This document shows positions 56,895 to 64,000 of a stretch of DNA of 64,000 nucleotides, piece after piece. This stretch comes from Agrobacterium vitis (GTDB lineage Bacteria > Pseudomonadota > Alphaproteobacteria > Rhizobiales > Rhizobiaceae), in contig NZ_JACXXJ020000003.1 of the NCBI RefSeq assembly GCF_014926405.1, positions 124,001 to 188,000 of the forward strand. Reading direction: 5' to 3'. The notes below the pieces were generated by a model, which was given only the letters and a program-made list of their open reading frames with translations, made no database searches and was not told the DNA's origin. Every line of letters starts with the position of its first letter. The stretch's first letter is position 1. Made by a program: the position numbers and the translations under genes.

Positions 56895-58412
56895 TCAATC
56901 TTCGTTGGCAGCAAGCTGCGACAGAACCTGCCCACGCCCTCTGATTCTCATAATCAACGGAATGAAGAAGGCCGCCGCGGCCACGAGGAAAAGGCCAACA
57001 GCAATCGGTGACATGAAGAGCACCGTGAAGTCGCCCTGCCCTATTGCCAGCGCCCGGCGCAATTGCTGTTCTGCCAGTGGTCCAAGAATGAGGCCGATAA
57101 CGACAGGCGCAATCGGATAACCGAAGATGCGCATGACATAGCCGAGAATTCCGAACGCCAGCAACATGCCAAGCTCAAACACCGACGGATTGGCGCCAAT
57201 CGTGCCGAGTGTGGCAAACAGCAGGATGCCAGCGTAAAGCCAGGGCTTCGGGATGGTCAGCAGCTTTACCCAGAGACCAATCAACGGCAGGTTCAAAACC
57301 AACAGCATGAAATTGGCGATCAACAGGCTGGCAATCAGGCCCCAAACCAGCTGTGGATTGGTCGCAAATAGCAAGGGGCCGGGCTGAAGGCCGAACTGCT
57401 GGAAACCGGCCAGCATGATGGCCGCCGTCGCCGTGGTCGGCAAGCCCAGCGTCAGCAGAGGCACCAATGTTCCGGCAGCCGACGCATTGTTGGCCGCTTC
57501 AGGACCAGCCACACCCTCGATGGCACCATTGCCAAATTCCTCAGGATATTTGGTCAGCTTTTTCTCAGTGGCGTAAGACAGGAAGGTGCCAATCTCAGCG
57601 CCGCCAGCTGGCATGGCCCCAATTGGAAACCCGATAGCCGTGCCGCGCAACCAGGGCTTCCACGACCGTGCCCAATCCTGCGCACTCATCCACACGGAGC
57701 CTTTGACCGCTTCGACCTTATCGGGGCCAAGATTGCCCTGGGCGACAATGTACAAGGTCTCGCCAATGGCAAACATGGCAACCGCCAGCGTCGTGACCTC
57801 GACCCCATCCAAGAGATCCGGCACACCGAAACTCATCCGGGTCTGGCCCGTCAATTGGTCAATGCCGATAATCGCCAGCGTGAAGCCAATGAAAAGTGAG
57901 GTCAGTCCGCGCAATGCCGAGTCACCGAATGCAGAGGACACGGTTACGAAAGCCAGAACCATCAGCGCGAAATATTCGCGTGGGCCAAACACCAGTGCAA
58001 GCTTGACGATGGTCGTGGCAACAAGCGCCAAGGCAATTGTTGCCAGAAGCCCGGCCACGAACGATCCGATGGCAGCCGTTGCCAGAGCGGGGCCACCGCG
58101 CCCGGCCCGAGCCATCTTGTTGCCCTCCAATGCCGTGACAATCGAAGCGCTTTCTCCCGGCGTGTTGAGTAGGATCGACGTGGTTGAGCCGCCATACATG
58201 CCGCCGTAATAAATGCCAGCAAACATGATCAGCGAGCCAGCAGGATCCAGCTGATAGGTCACGGGCAGCAGCAGCGCCACGGTCAGGGCGGGTCCGATAC
58301 CCGGCAACACGCCAACGGCGGTGCCAAGCGTCACCCCGATCAAGGCATAGAACAGGTTCATGGGTTGCATTGCAACGACAAGACCCTGCATCAGGAATTC
58401 GAAAGTACTCAT
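56895..58412 (-). CDS. tctA: Tripartite tricarboxylate transporter, large membrane subunit
   Basis: This 505-residue membrane protein has about 12 segments and the TctA family motifs [20 protein letters not shown] near residue 30, [21 protein letters not shown] near 75 and [20 protein letters not shown] near 260. It forms the sodium- or proton-coupled channel for tricarboxylates or other carboxylates delivered by TctC. The start at 58412 gives [11 protein letters not shown]. It is the last gene of tctCBA and lies 22 bases after tctB. Confidence 0.94.
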   Translation of the reverse strand: MSTFEFLMQGLVVAMQPMNLFYALIGVTLGTAVGVLPGIGPALTVALLLPVTYQLDPAGSLIMFAGIYYGGMYGGSTTSILLNTPGESASIVTALEGNKMARAGRGGPALATAAIGSFVAGLLATIALALVATTIVKLALVFGPREYFALMVLAFVTVSSAFGDSALRGLTSLFIGFTLAIIGIDQLTGQTRMSFGVPDLLDGVEVTTLAVAMFAIGETLYIVAQGNLGPDKVEAVKGSVWMSAQDWARSWKPWLRGTAIGFPIGAMPAGGAEIGTFLSYATEKKLTKYPEEFGNGAIEGVAGPEAANNASAAGTLVPLLTLGLPTTATAAIMLAGFQQFGLQPGPLLFATNPQLVWGLIASLLIANFMLLVLNLPLIGLWVKLLTIPKPWLYAGILLFATLGTIGANPSVFELGMLLAFGILGYVMRIFGYPIAPVVIGLILGPLAEQQLRRALAIGQGDFTVLFMSPIAVGLFLVAAAAFFIPLIMRIRGRGQVLSQLAANED

Positions 58413-58434
58413 GAAGTTAAGTCCCTGTCGGGTA

Positions 58435-58929
58435 TCAGAAAAACAGATTTTCCAGCGGCCCGGCGGGCAGCGACAATTGCAACAGGCCAGCAAAGACCAG
58501 CCAAACAGCAAGGCTGAGCGCTATGCCTATTGGTATCGAGAACCACAATTTGCGTTTGCCGAAGGCCCTGGCGGTAGCAGCAAAAAGAAGACCGGTCGCA
58601 ATAGAGAAGCCCGCAACATCGAGCAGAAGCATCTGCGCGGCCAAACCACCCACGACCCAGATCACCGGGGCGATTTCCTGCTTTACGCGTTCAGGAAACT
58701 CACCGCGCCATGCCTCAAACACGGTCCAGATCGCCAGTCCGATCAAACAGATCGCGATTGCATAGGGAACGGTCGCGGGGCCGACGGGCGAGTAGCCTGC
58801 CACAGCGCCAAGCCGGGCAGAGTCCCACAGAATGACACCGGCGATGGCAACGAGAAACACTGCGATTGCAAGCGCCGCCCAGTCAGGGCGGCGCTTCTCA
58901 TTGGTCAAGGGGTTAGGGCCGGTGCTCAT
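58435..58929 (-). CDS. tctB: Tripartite tricarboxylate transporter, small membrane subunit
   Basis: This 164-residue protein has four membrane segments ([82 protein letters not shown]), the form of TctB. It assists TctA. It overlaps the end of tctC by four bases (ATGA) and is followed by tctA. Sequence conservation in this family is low, and the assignment rests on length, topology and position. Confidence 0.9.
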   Translation of the reverse strand: MSTGPNPLTNEKRRPDWAALAIAVFLVAIAGVILWDSARLGAVAGYSPVGPATVPYAIAICLIGLAIWTVFEAWRGEFPERVKQEIAPVIWVVGGLAAQMLLLDVAGFSIATGLLFAATARAFGKRKLWFSIPIGIALSLAVWLVFAGLLQLSLPAGPLENLFF

Positions 58930-59870
58930 TTCACCAGACCGATATCTTTGAGGATTGTCGAGGTCGAGGCAATGTCCTTGTCGAGCTGCGCGTTGAAAGC
59001 ATCGCCCGCCAGATAGGTATCCTGCCAGCCCTTGGTCTTCAGCAGGTCTTTCCAGCCTTCGGACTTGGCCAGTTTATCAATATCGGCCGAAACAGCCGCT
59101 TTCTGTTCGGCCGACAGCCCAGGAGCGGCAGCCACCATACGCCAGTTTTCGACCACGACGTCGAGACCGGATTCCTTCAACGTCGGCGCATCGATACCGG
59201 CGATCCGCTCCGCGCTCGAAATGGCGATCAGCCGCAGCGTTCCCGATTTGACCTGGGATTCGAATTCCCCGTAGCCGGAAATACCCGCCGTCACCTGCGC
59301 ACCGAGAATAGCGGCCAATGCCTCACCACCACCGGAATAGGCGATATAGTTGATCTTGGTCGGATCGACCCCAGCAGCCTTGGCGATCAGGCCAACAGCG
59401 ATATGATCGACACCACCGGCAGAACCACCTGCCCAGGAAACCTTGGCCGGATCTGCCTTCAGTGCAGCCACCAGATCCGCAGCATTCTTGATCGGCGAGG
59501 AAGCTGGCACAACGACCGCCTCATATTCGCCGGTCAGGCGGGCAATCGGCGTTACGTCCTTCAGCGTCACCGGCGCATTGTTGGTCAGGATTGCGCCCAC
59601 CATGACATAGCCGCCGATGATCAGGGCATTGGATTTGCCCTTTTGCTGGCTTGCGAATTGCGCAAGACCGATGGTGCCGCCAGCACCTGGCACATTCTGA
59701 ACCTGAACCCGCTTCGAAATGCCTTCCTTTTGCAGGACGGTCTGGAGCGAGCGGGCCGTCTGATCCCAGCCGCCGCCGGGATTGGCAGGAGCGATAATGG
59801 TGTAATCGGCCGCTGCGACCGGCAGCGCCATGGCCCCGGCCAGGATGGTTGCGAGAATGAACTGCTTCAA
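58926..59870 (-). CDS. tctC: Tripartite tricarboxylate transporter, periplasmic binding protein (BUG family)
   Basis: This 314-residue BUG-type binding protein has a signal peptide ending PVAA-ADYT. The mature part shows [20 protein letters not shown] [33 protein letters not shown] and [16 protein letters not shown]. These features place it with TctC. The start is TTG at 59870, with AAGGAGG 8 bases before it; no ATG suits. It is the first gene of tctCBA. Substrate (citrate, tricarballylate or aromatic acid) cannot be fixed. The 252-base region upstream of it holds no gene. Confidence 0.92.
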   Translation of the reverse strand: MKQFILATILAGAMALPVAAADYTIIAPANPGGGWDQTARSLQTVLQKEGISKRVQVQNVPGAGGTIGLAQFASQQKGKSNALIIGGYVMVGAILTNNAPVTLKDVTPIARLTGEYEAVVVPASSPIKNAADLVAALKADPAKVSWAGGSAGGVDHIAVGLIAKAAGVDPTKINYIAYSGGGEALAAILGAQVTAGISGYGEFESQVKSGTLRLIAISSAERIAGIDAPTLKESGLDVVVENWRMVAAAPGLSAEQKAAVSADIDKLAKSEGWKDLLKTKGWQDTYLAGDAFNAQLDKDIASTSTILKDIGLVK

Positions 59871-60122
59871 AATAATGTCCTCCTTCGAGTGCGCCTCTAT
59901 GCGCAGTGTTCGTCGATGCCGAAGGAAGAGTGTGTCACGGGACCCTCCTGCAAGCCGCGGCAAGACACCGTGCTCGTCCATCCCTTGAGTATCCTCCCTC
60001 AAGCCGCAATCATCCGCCTCCACGGATAATCGAGACCTGGAACGCACCATACAAAGCTGTCATCGAGCTGACATTGCACTGCGTTTTATCAAGCGGCGGC
60101 GCACGCCCCACAATTCAATGGG

Positions 60123-61205
60123 TTATTGCAATCGCAAAACCTCGTTCCAGCGGGCGATGAGACGCATACGCTTGACCTGATCGAGATAGACCATCAATCC
60201 GGGACTGACGGGCACGGGCCGCAGCTGTGCGCCCAGCAGGGATTGCATGGTATTGGCGGTGTTTTCGCCGCCGACATCGGGACTGACCGCCGCAATATGC
60301 AGTTCGCGCGCCATGATGCCCTGTCCTTCCTTCGACATGAAGAATTCCAGATAGCGCCGACCAAGTTCCGGCGATGCGGCCGCCTGTGGCACAAGTCCGA
60401 TTCGTGACATCACCACGGTATAATCCTTGGGCAGCACGATGCCGACATCGGGATGGCGCGACGCCCAGTCGGCAGCGTAGGAGCCCAGAATATTATAGCC
60501 AAGCACGAATCGCCCATCGGCGACGCGCTCCAGAATGGCCGAGCTGTTGGAGTAGAGCTTGACGCCCGCCGTGCCCATGCTGCGGATCACCGACCAGATA
60601 TCGCCAAATTGTTCCTGGTCGCGGGCCATGAACAGAAAGCCGACCCCTGAACGCTCGATATCGTAGGTTCCAATCCGGCCATAGACGGCATTTCCCTGGC
60701 TTTTCAGGTAATCCACGAATTCCGCCCGCGTCGAGGGCGGCTTCTGATTGGCGAAACTCGGCTTGTGGTAGACGAAAACCGCAGGTTCGAATGTGAGAGC
60801 ATAGGCGGTGTTGCGCCAATTTGCCCAGGCGGGCCAGCTTGCGCTCATCGGCAGGTCACTGCGCTGGGCATAGCCGTCATTGCTGAGCTTGACTTGCAGA
60901 TCCATCGCCGATGAAAATGCAAAATCCGCTGTTGTCTTGCCCGCATCGGTTTCCTGAACGATCCGGTCGTAGATTTCGCTGGTCAGCATGTCCTCGTAGC
61001 GCACCGCGATATCGGGATTTTTCGCCTGGAAGCCCGCAATGATCTGCTTTGCCATCGGCTCATCAAGCGAAGAATAGACAAGCAGCTCGGGAGCTTTCGC
61101 ATTACCCGACAAGGCAGGAAATAATACGGGGCTGGCAGCCGCTGTCCCGGCCACGTATGGCAAGGCAAGGCCCAGCAGGATTGAAATATACAAGATAAAA
61201 CGCAT
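60123..61205 (-). CDS. Extracellular solute-binding protein, iron/AfuA-like, beside the TctDE system
   Basis: This 360-residue secreted protein has a signal peptide (MRFILYISILLGLALPYVAGTAAA). The mature part begins ELLVYSSLDEPMAKQIIAGF, the usual start of the SBP_bac_6/AfuA class, and ends with a short helix bundle. No permease or ATPase adjoins it. It is divergent from the two-component genes and next to tctCBA, an arrangement in which such proteins serve as periplasmic accessory sensors for TctE-type kinases. That role is inference. An in-frame ATG at 61259 would add 18 residues before the signal peptide. Confidence 0.85.
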   Translation of the reverse strand: MRFILYISILLGLALPYVAGTAAASPVLFPALSGNAKAPELLVYSSLDEPMAKQIIAGFQAKNPDIAVRYEDMLTSEIYDRIVQETDAGKTTADFAFSSAMDLQVKLSNDGYAQRSDLPMSASWPAWANWRNTAYALTFEPAVFVYHKPSFANQKPPSTRAEFVDYLKSQGNAVYGRIGTYDIERSGVGFLFMARDQEQFGDIWSVIRSMGTAGVKLYSNSSAILERVADGRFVLGYNILGSYAADWASRHPDVGIVLPKDYTVVMSRIGLVPQAAASPELGRRYLEFFMSKEGQGIMARELHIAAVSPDVGGENTANTMQSLLGAQLRPVPVSPGLMVYLDQVKRMRLIARWNEVLRLQ

Positions 61206-61374
61206 AGACGGATCATGCCGCAGCCCAGCGTTGTTCACAAGCACCATGGACGGCACCATAGCATAAATGCTTCAAAAGTCCTCGAAGTGGAATGCGAAGT
61301 GTCATTTTCAGCGTTTCATCGTATTCCAGACCAAATATAAAATGCTAGAGCAGTGACTCAGGAGGCATTCCCCA

Positions 61375-62055
61375 GTGCGCATCTTGCTCGTTGAAGACAA
61401 TAAGGCTCTGGCCGATGGCCTGTCTGCCATTCTGCGCGGCACCGGCTATGCGGTCGATACCGTCAGCGACGGCGCGTCTGCTGACGCCGCGATTGCGACT
61501 GAAAATTTCGATCTTGTCATTCTGGACCTCAACCTGCCGGAAATGGACGGCATAGAGGTGCTGCGCTGCGTACGCGCCCGCCATGACAAGGTGGCAATCC
61601 TGATCCTGACGGCGCGCGGCACACCGGAAGACAAGGTCAAAGGCCTGGATCTCGGCGCTGACGACTACATGATCAAGCCTTTCGATATTGGCGAATTCGA
61701 AGCACGGGTGCGCATGTTGTTGCGTCGGCAGGCCGGACTGCGGTCTTCGATGGTCAGCTACGGAGCGGTTTCGCTCGATTTGAATTCGCGCAGCTTTTCG
61801 GCAGCAGGCGTGCCCCTCGACATTCCCGCCCGGGAACTGGGACTGCTGGAAGTGCTTTTCATGCGGGCGGGCAAAGTCGTGGCGAAAGAAGCTATCATTC
61901 AGTCGTTGGCGGCCTTTGACGACGATCTCAGCGCCAATGCCATAGAACAATATGCCAGCCGGTTGCGCAAACGGCTTGCGCCTCACGGCCTCACCGTGCG
62001 CACTGCGCGCGGCATCGGTTACTACCTCGAAAAAACCCTGACCGAGACGGCATGA
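61375..62055 (+). CDS. tctD: OmpR-family response regulator, TctD-like
   Basis: This 226-residue regulator has a receiver domain (EDNK at 7-10, phospho-acceptor Asp51 in LDLNLPEMDG, LTARGTPED, MIKPFD) and a winged helix near 125-220 (REGLLEV-like RELGLLEVLFMRAGKVVAKEA). The start is GTG, with AGGAGG 9 bases before it. It overlaps the kinase gene by four bases. TctD-like regulators activate tctCBA when tricarboxylates are present; the gene layout fits that. Confidence 0.92.
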   Translation: MRILLVEDNKALADGLSAILRGTGYAVDTVSDGASADAAIATENFDLVILDLNLPEMDGIEVLRCVRARHDKVAILILTARGTPEDKVKGLDLGADDYMIKPFDIGEFEARVRMLLRRQAGLRSSMVSYGAVSLDLNSRSFSAAGVPLDIPARELGLLEVLFMRAGKVVAKEAIIQSLAAFDDDLSANAIEQYASRLRKRLAPHGLTVRTARGIGYYLEKTLTETA

Positions 62056-63455
62056 CCGGGGTCGCCTACTCGCTCCGTCGCCGTTTGCTGGGCTGGTTGC
62101 TGCTATCAACCGCACTCATCGGTGCAGTCGCCCTGATCGATACCTATTACGAGGCCGTCAAAACTGCCGATACAGTCTCCGACCGGGTTCTGGCCGGGTC
62201 CGCATTGGCGATTGCCGAACGGGTCATCGTCTCGGAAAATGGAGAGTTGGCGGTCGATATCCCCTATGTCGCGCTGGAAATGCTGACATCAGGAGCGCAG
62301 GACCGGGTATTCTACCGCGTCGACGGCCCTGGTGGCCGCTTCATCACCGGTTACCAGAACTTACCGACAGTTTCCGATTTCAAGGGGCAATCGGCTGTGT
62401 ATATGGACGCAGCTTTCCGCAACGAGCCGATCCGCATCGCGGCCCTGCAACGGTCTGCCTCGACCGGTATCGATTCGCTGCCCTTCGTGGTGACCGTGGC
62501 TGAGACGACGATTGCGCGCAATCAGCTCACCCAAGCCATTCTGTTGCGCTCGGCCTTGCGGTTGTTGCTTATGATTGCCGGTGCTGGCGCGATTGTCTGG
62601 GTCGCCGTCACCTATTCACTACGCCCGCTTTACCGGCTGGGAGAAGCCATTGCCGAGCGCAGTCCGAACGATCTGCATCCCATTGAGCAATCCGTTCCAA
62701 GCGAAGTCGAAAACCTCGTTGAAACCGTCAATTCCTTCATGGTGCGGCTGCAATCGGCGCTGGATGCGCTTCGCCATTTCACCGGCAATGCCAGCCATCA
62801 ATTGCGCACCCCGCTGGCGATCATCCGGACACAGTTGGCGCTGTCTGCCCGCGCCACAAGTCTTGGTGATGCGCAATCGGCAGCGCGCAAAGGCGATGAG
62901 GCGCTCGCCCACGCTGAACACATTCTGGCGCAACTGCTGTTGATGGCCCGTGTCGACGCCGCCAGTTCCAACGAGCCACAAATATCGCCCCGGATCGATC
63001 TTGTCCAACTGTCTCAATCGATCACCGCTGATCATGTGCCACGCGCCGCCGATGCCGGTATCGATCTCGGGTTCGAGGGGCAGGATGGCCCTGCTTTCGT
63101 GCTGGCTGAACCCTTACTGATCGGAGAATTGCTCAGCAATCTGATCGCCAATGCCCTTGCCTATGCAGGGAATGGCGCGGAAGTCACTGTGCGCATCCGC
63201 CACGACATGCGAAACGTTTCCCTGATCGTCGAAGACAATGGTCCGGGTATTGCTCCCGAACGGCGCAGCATCGTGCGCCAACGGTTCGCCCGGGGGGAAC
63301 ACAACCCCTCCCCGGGTTTGGGCCTTGGCCTGCCGATCGTTGAGGAAATCGCCAATCTCTTCAATGCCAAACTCACGCTTCAAGACACATCCGAGGGGCG
63401 TGGCCTGACGGTATCGGTCACATTTCCCAATGCCGCAAAAGTAGCGCAGGCATAA
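62052..63455 (+). CDS. tctE: Sensor histidine kinase, TctE-like
   Basis: This 467-residue kinase has two membrane segments (near 12-30 and 168-190) around a periplasmic domain of about 135 residues, a HAMP-like linker, an H-box FTGNASHQLRTPLAIIRTQL near 245-265, an N-box (LLSNLIANALAYAG) and G-boxes (EDNGPGIAPE, GLGLGLPIVEEIA). Periplasmic size and linker agree with TctE/BctE kinases, which can be influenced by the binding protein of the transporter. It is coupled to the regulator by an ATGA overlap and ends 24 bases before the convergent dehydrogenase gene. Confidence 0.92.
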   Translation: MTGVAYSLRRRLLGWLLLSTALIGAVALIDTYYEAVKTADTVSDRVLAGSALAIAERVIVSENGELAVDIPYVALEMLTSGAQDRVFYRVDGPGGRFITGYQNLPTVSDFKGQSAVYMDAAFRNEPIRIAALQRSASTGIDSLPFVVTVAETTIARNQLTQAILLRSALRLLLMIAGAGAIVWVAVTYSLRPLYRLGEAIAERSPNDLHPIEQSVPSEVENLVETVNSFMVRLQSALDALRHFTGNASHQLRTPLAIIRTQLALSARATSLGDAQSAARKGDEALAHAEHILAQLLLMARVDAASSNEPQISPRIDLVQLSQSITADHVPRAADAGIDLGFEGQDGPAFVLAEPLLIGELLSNLIANALAYAGNGAEVTVRIRHDMRNVSLIVEDNGPGIAPERRSIVRQRFARGEHNPSPGLGLGLPIVEEIANLFNAKLTLQDTSEGRGLTVSVTFPNAAKVAQA

Positions 63456-63479
63456 GCCTTCCAAGGTCTTGCAGGAGCA

Positions 63480-64000
63480 TCAAAGCACCCTGTCCGCCCT
63501 CGACTGCTTGCGGGTCTCTGCCAGTTTACTCGCTGTCCAGATGCAATCTGCAATCAGTCTTGGAGCCAGTTTAACTGGGACAGAGTGAATGACGCTGGCT
63601 GGAGCCATGGCGATCTCACCGACTTTCAGCAGGTCTTCCGCTGTGACCGTCTCCAGCCCGAGATCGCCAAGCATTGTCGGCAATTTCAGGTCCTGGCAGA
63701 AGTCGATGGCCTCGTTGATCTCATCCAACGGACGGTTTTCCAGCACCAGCAGGCCGATAATGCCGAAAGCAACCTTTTCGCCATGGAAGAAATGATGGGT
63801 CGGTTCCAGCACGGTCAGTGCATCATGGATGCCGTGCGCGCCGGAGACACCGCAATTTTCAAAGCCAAGACCGCTCAAAAGCGTATTGGCCTCGATGATA
63901 TTTTCAACCGCCGGTGTCAGCTTGCCATCGATGGCGGCAGCGTAAGCGGCCCGGCCGTCGCGCATCAGCACCTCATGGCAACGCCGGGCAATGGCTGCCC
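63480..64000 (-). CDS. gldA: Glycerol dehydrogenase-like protein (partial, 5' end outside window)
   Basis: These are the C-terminal 170 or so residues of an iron/zinc-containing polyol dehydrogenase of the GldA family, which oxidises glycerol to dihydroxyacetone with NAD. The metal-binding segment HGIHDALTVLEPTHHFFHGEKVAFG contains the two His ligands (one in GAHGIHD, one in FHGEKVAFG). The reading frame is open to the window edge, so the start lies outside. The C-terminal end is about 50 residues past the helical bundle, as in GldA. Related 1,2-propanediol or hydroxy-ketone dehydrogenases are alternatives. Confidence 0.88.
   Translation of the reverse strand, partial: AAIARRCHEVLMRDGRAAYAAAIDGKLTPAVENIIEANTLLSGLGFENCGVSGAHGIHDALTVLEPTHHFFHGEKVAFGIIGLLVLENRPLDEINEAIDFCQDLKLPTMLGDLGLETVTAEDLLKVGEIAMAPASVIHSVPVKLAPRLIADCIWTASKLAETRKQSRADRVL

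Overview
The window is an ordinary-looking stretch of alphaproteobacterial chromosome. It most likely comes from a member of the Rhizobiaceae (Agrobacterium / Allorhizobium / Rhizobium type). The clues are a BA14K-family protein, PcaQ- and PobR-type aromatic catabolism regulators, a DctABD system with a sigma-54 promoter, a RirA-type iron box, an ExsH-like RTX glycanase, and short intergenic repeats of the kind common in rhizobia. I see no transposase, integrase, phage gene or CRISPR array. The genus is inferred from gene content, not established.

Layout. 1-9150: amino-sugar uptake and catabolism. A leftward operon encodes a Gfo/Idh/MocA oxidoreductase, two permeases, a binding protein and (after a hairpin) an ATPase. 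A divergent rightward operon encodes a GntR regulator, a SIS deaminase, NagA and NagK. 8957-10530: two small unknown genes and a TetR regulator with a perfect palindrome before it. 10553-15470: C4-dicarboxylate sensing and uptake (dctBD divergent from dctA). 15490-18600: an RTX/GH16 glycanase, nnrU and a pseudoazurin. 18650-20900: a Bax-inhibitor-1 family membrane protein and an ECF sigma/anti-sigma pair. 21250-26310: cytochrome bo3 quinol oxidase cyoABCD with SURF1. 26481-33400: tRNA-Ser, a DUF1275 protein, a CpxAR-like two-component pair, an ABC exporter, small envelope proteins and a BA14K protein. 33564-35744: a large MscS-family channel.

35968-39900: a ferric-iron ABC transporter (binding protein, fused permease, ATPase) behind an exact TGA-N9-TCA box, with an attenuator-like hairpin between the first and second genes. 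39900-40125 is packed with palindromes and repeats. 40126-42990: an FtsK-like translocase without membrane segments. 43402-44397: an AcuI/YhdH-type reductase. 44438-54883: the complete protocatechuate branch of the beta-ketoadipate pathway plus 4-hydroxybenzoate entry. PobA makes protocatechuate; PcaHG, B, C and D take it to beta-ketoadipate; PcaIJ and PcaF finish to succinyl-CoA and acetyl-CoA. Each block lies beside its own regulator (PcaQ, PobR, PcaR).

55280-56603: a TerC/DUF475 membrane protein and a 55-residue protein. 56895-63455: a TctCBA tripartite tricarboxylate transporter, a separate periplasmic binding protein, and a TctDE-like two-component system. The right edge cuts a glycerol dehydrogenase-like gene. 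Physiologically the region joins nutrient scavenging (amino sugars, dicarboxylates, aromatics, tricarboxylates, iron) with low-oxygen respiration. I found no clearly new multi-gene system. The most useful leads are regulatory sites and small genes: the 11-bp-phased TTGGYA elements before the nag genes, the TetR palindrome, the FNR-like box, the iron box, the PcaQ and PcaR operators, and five small ORFs.
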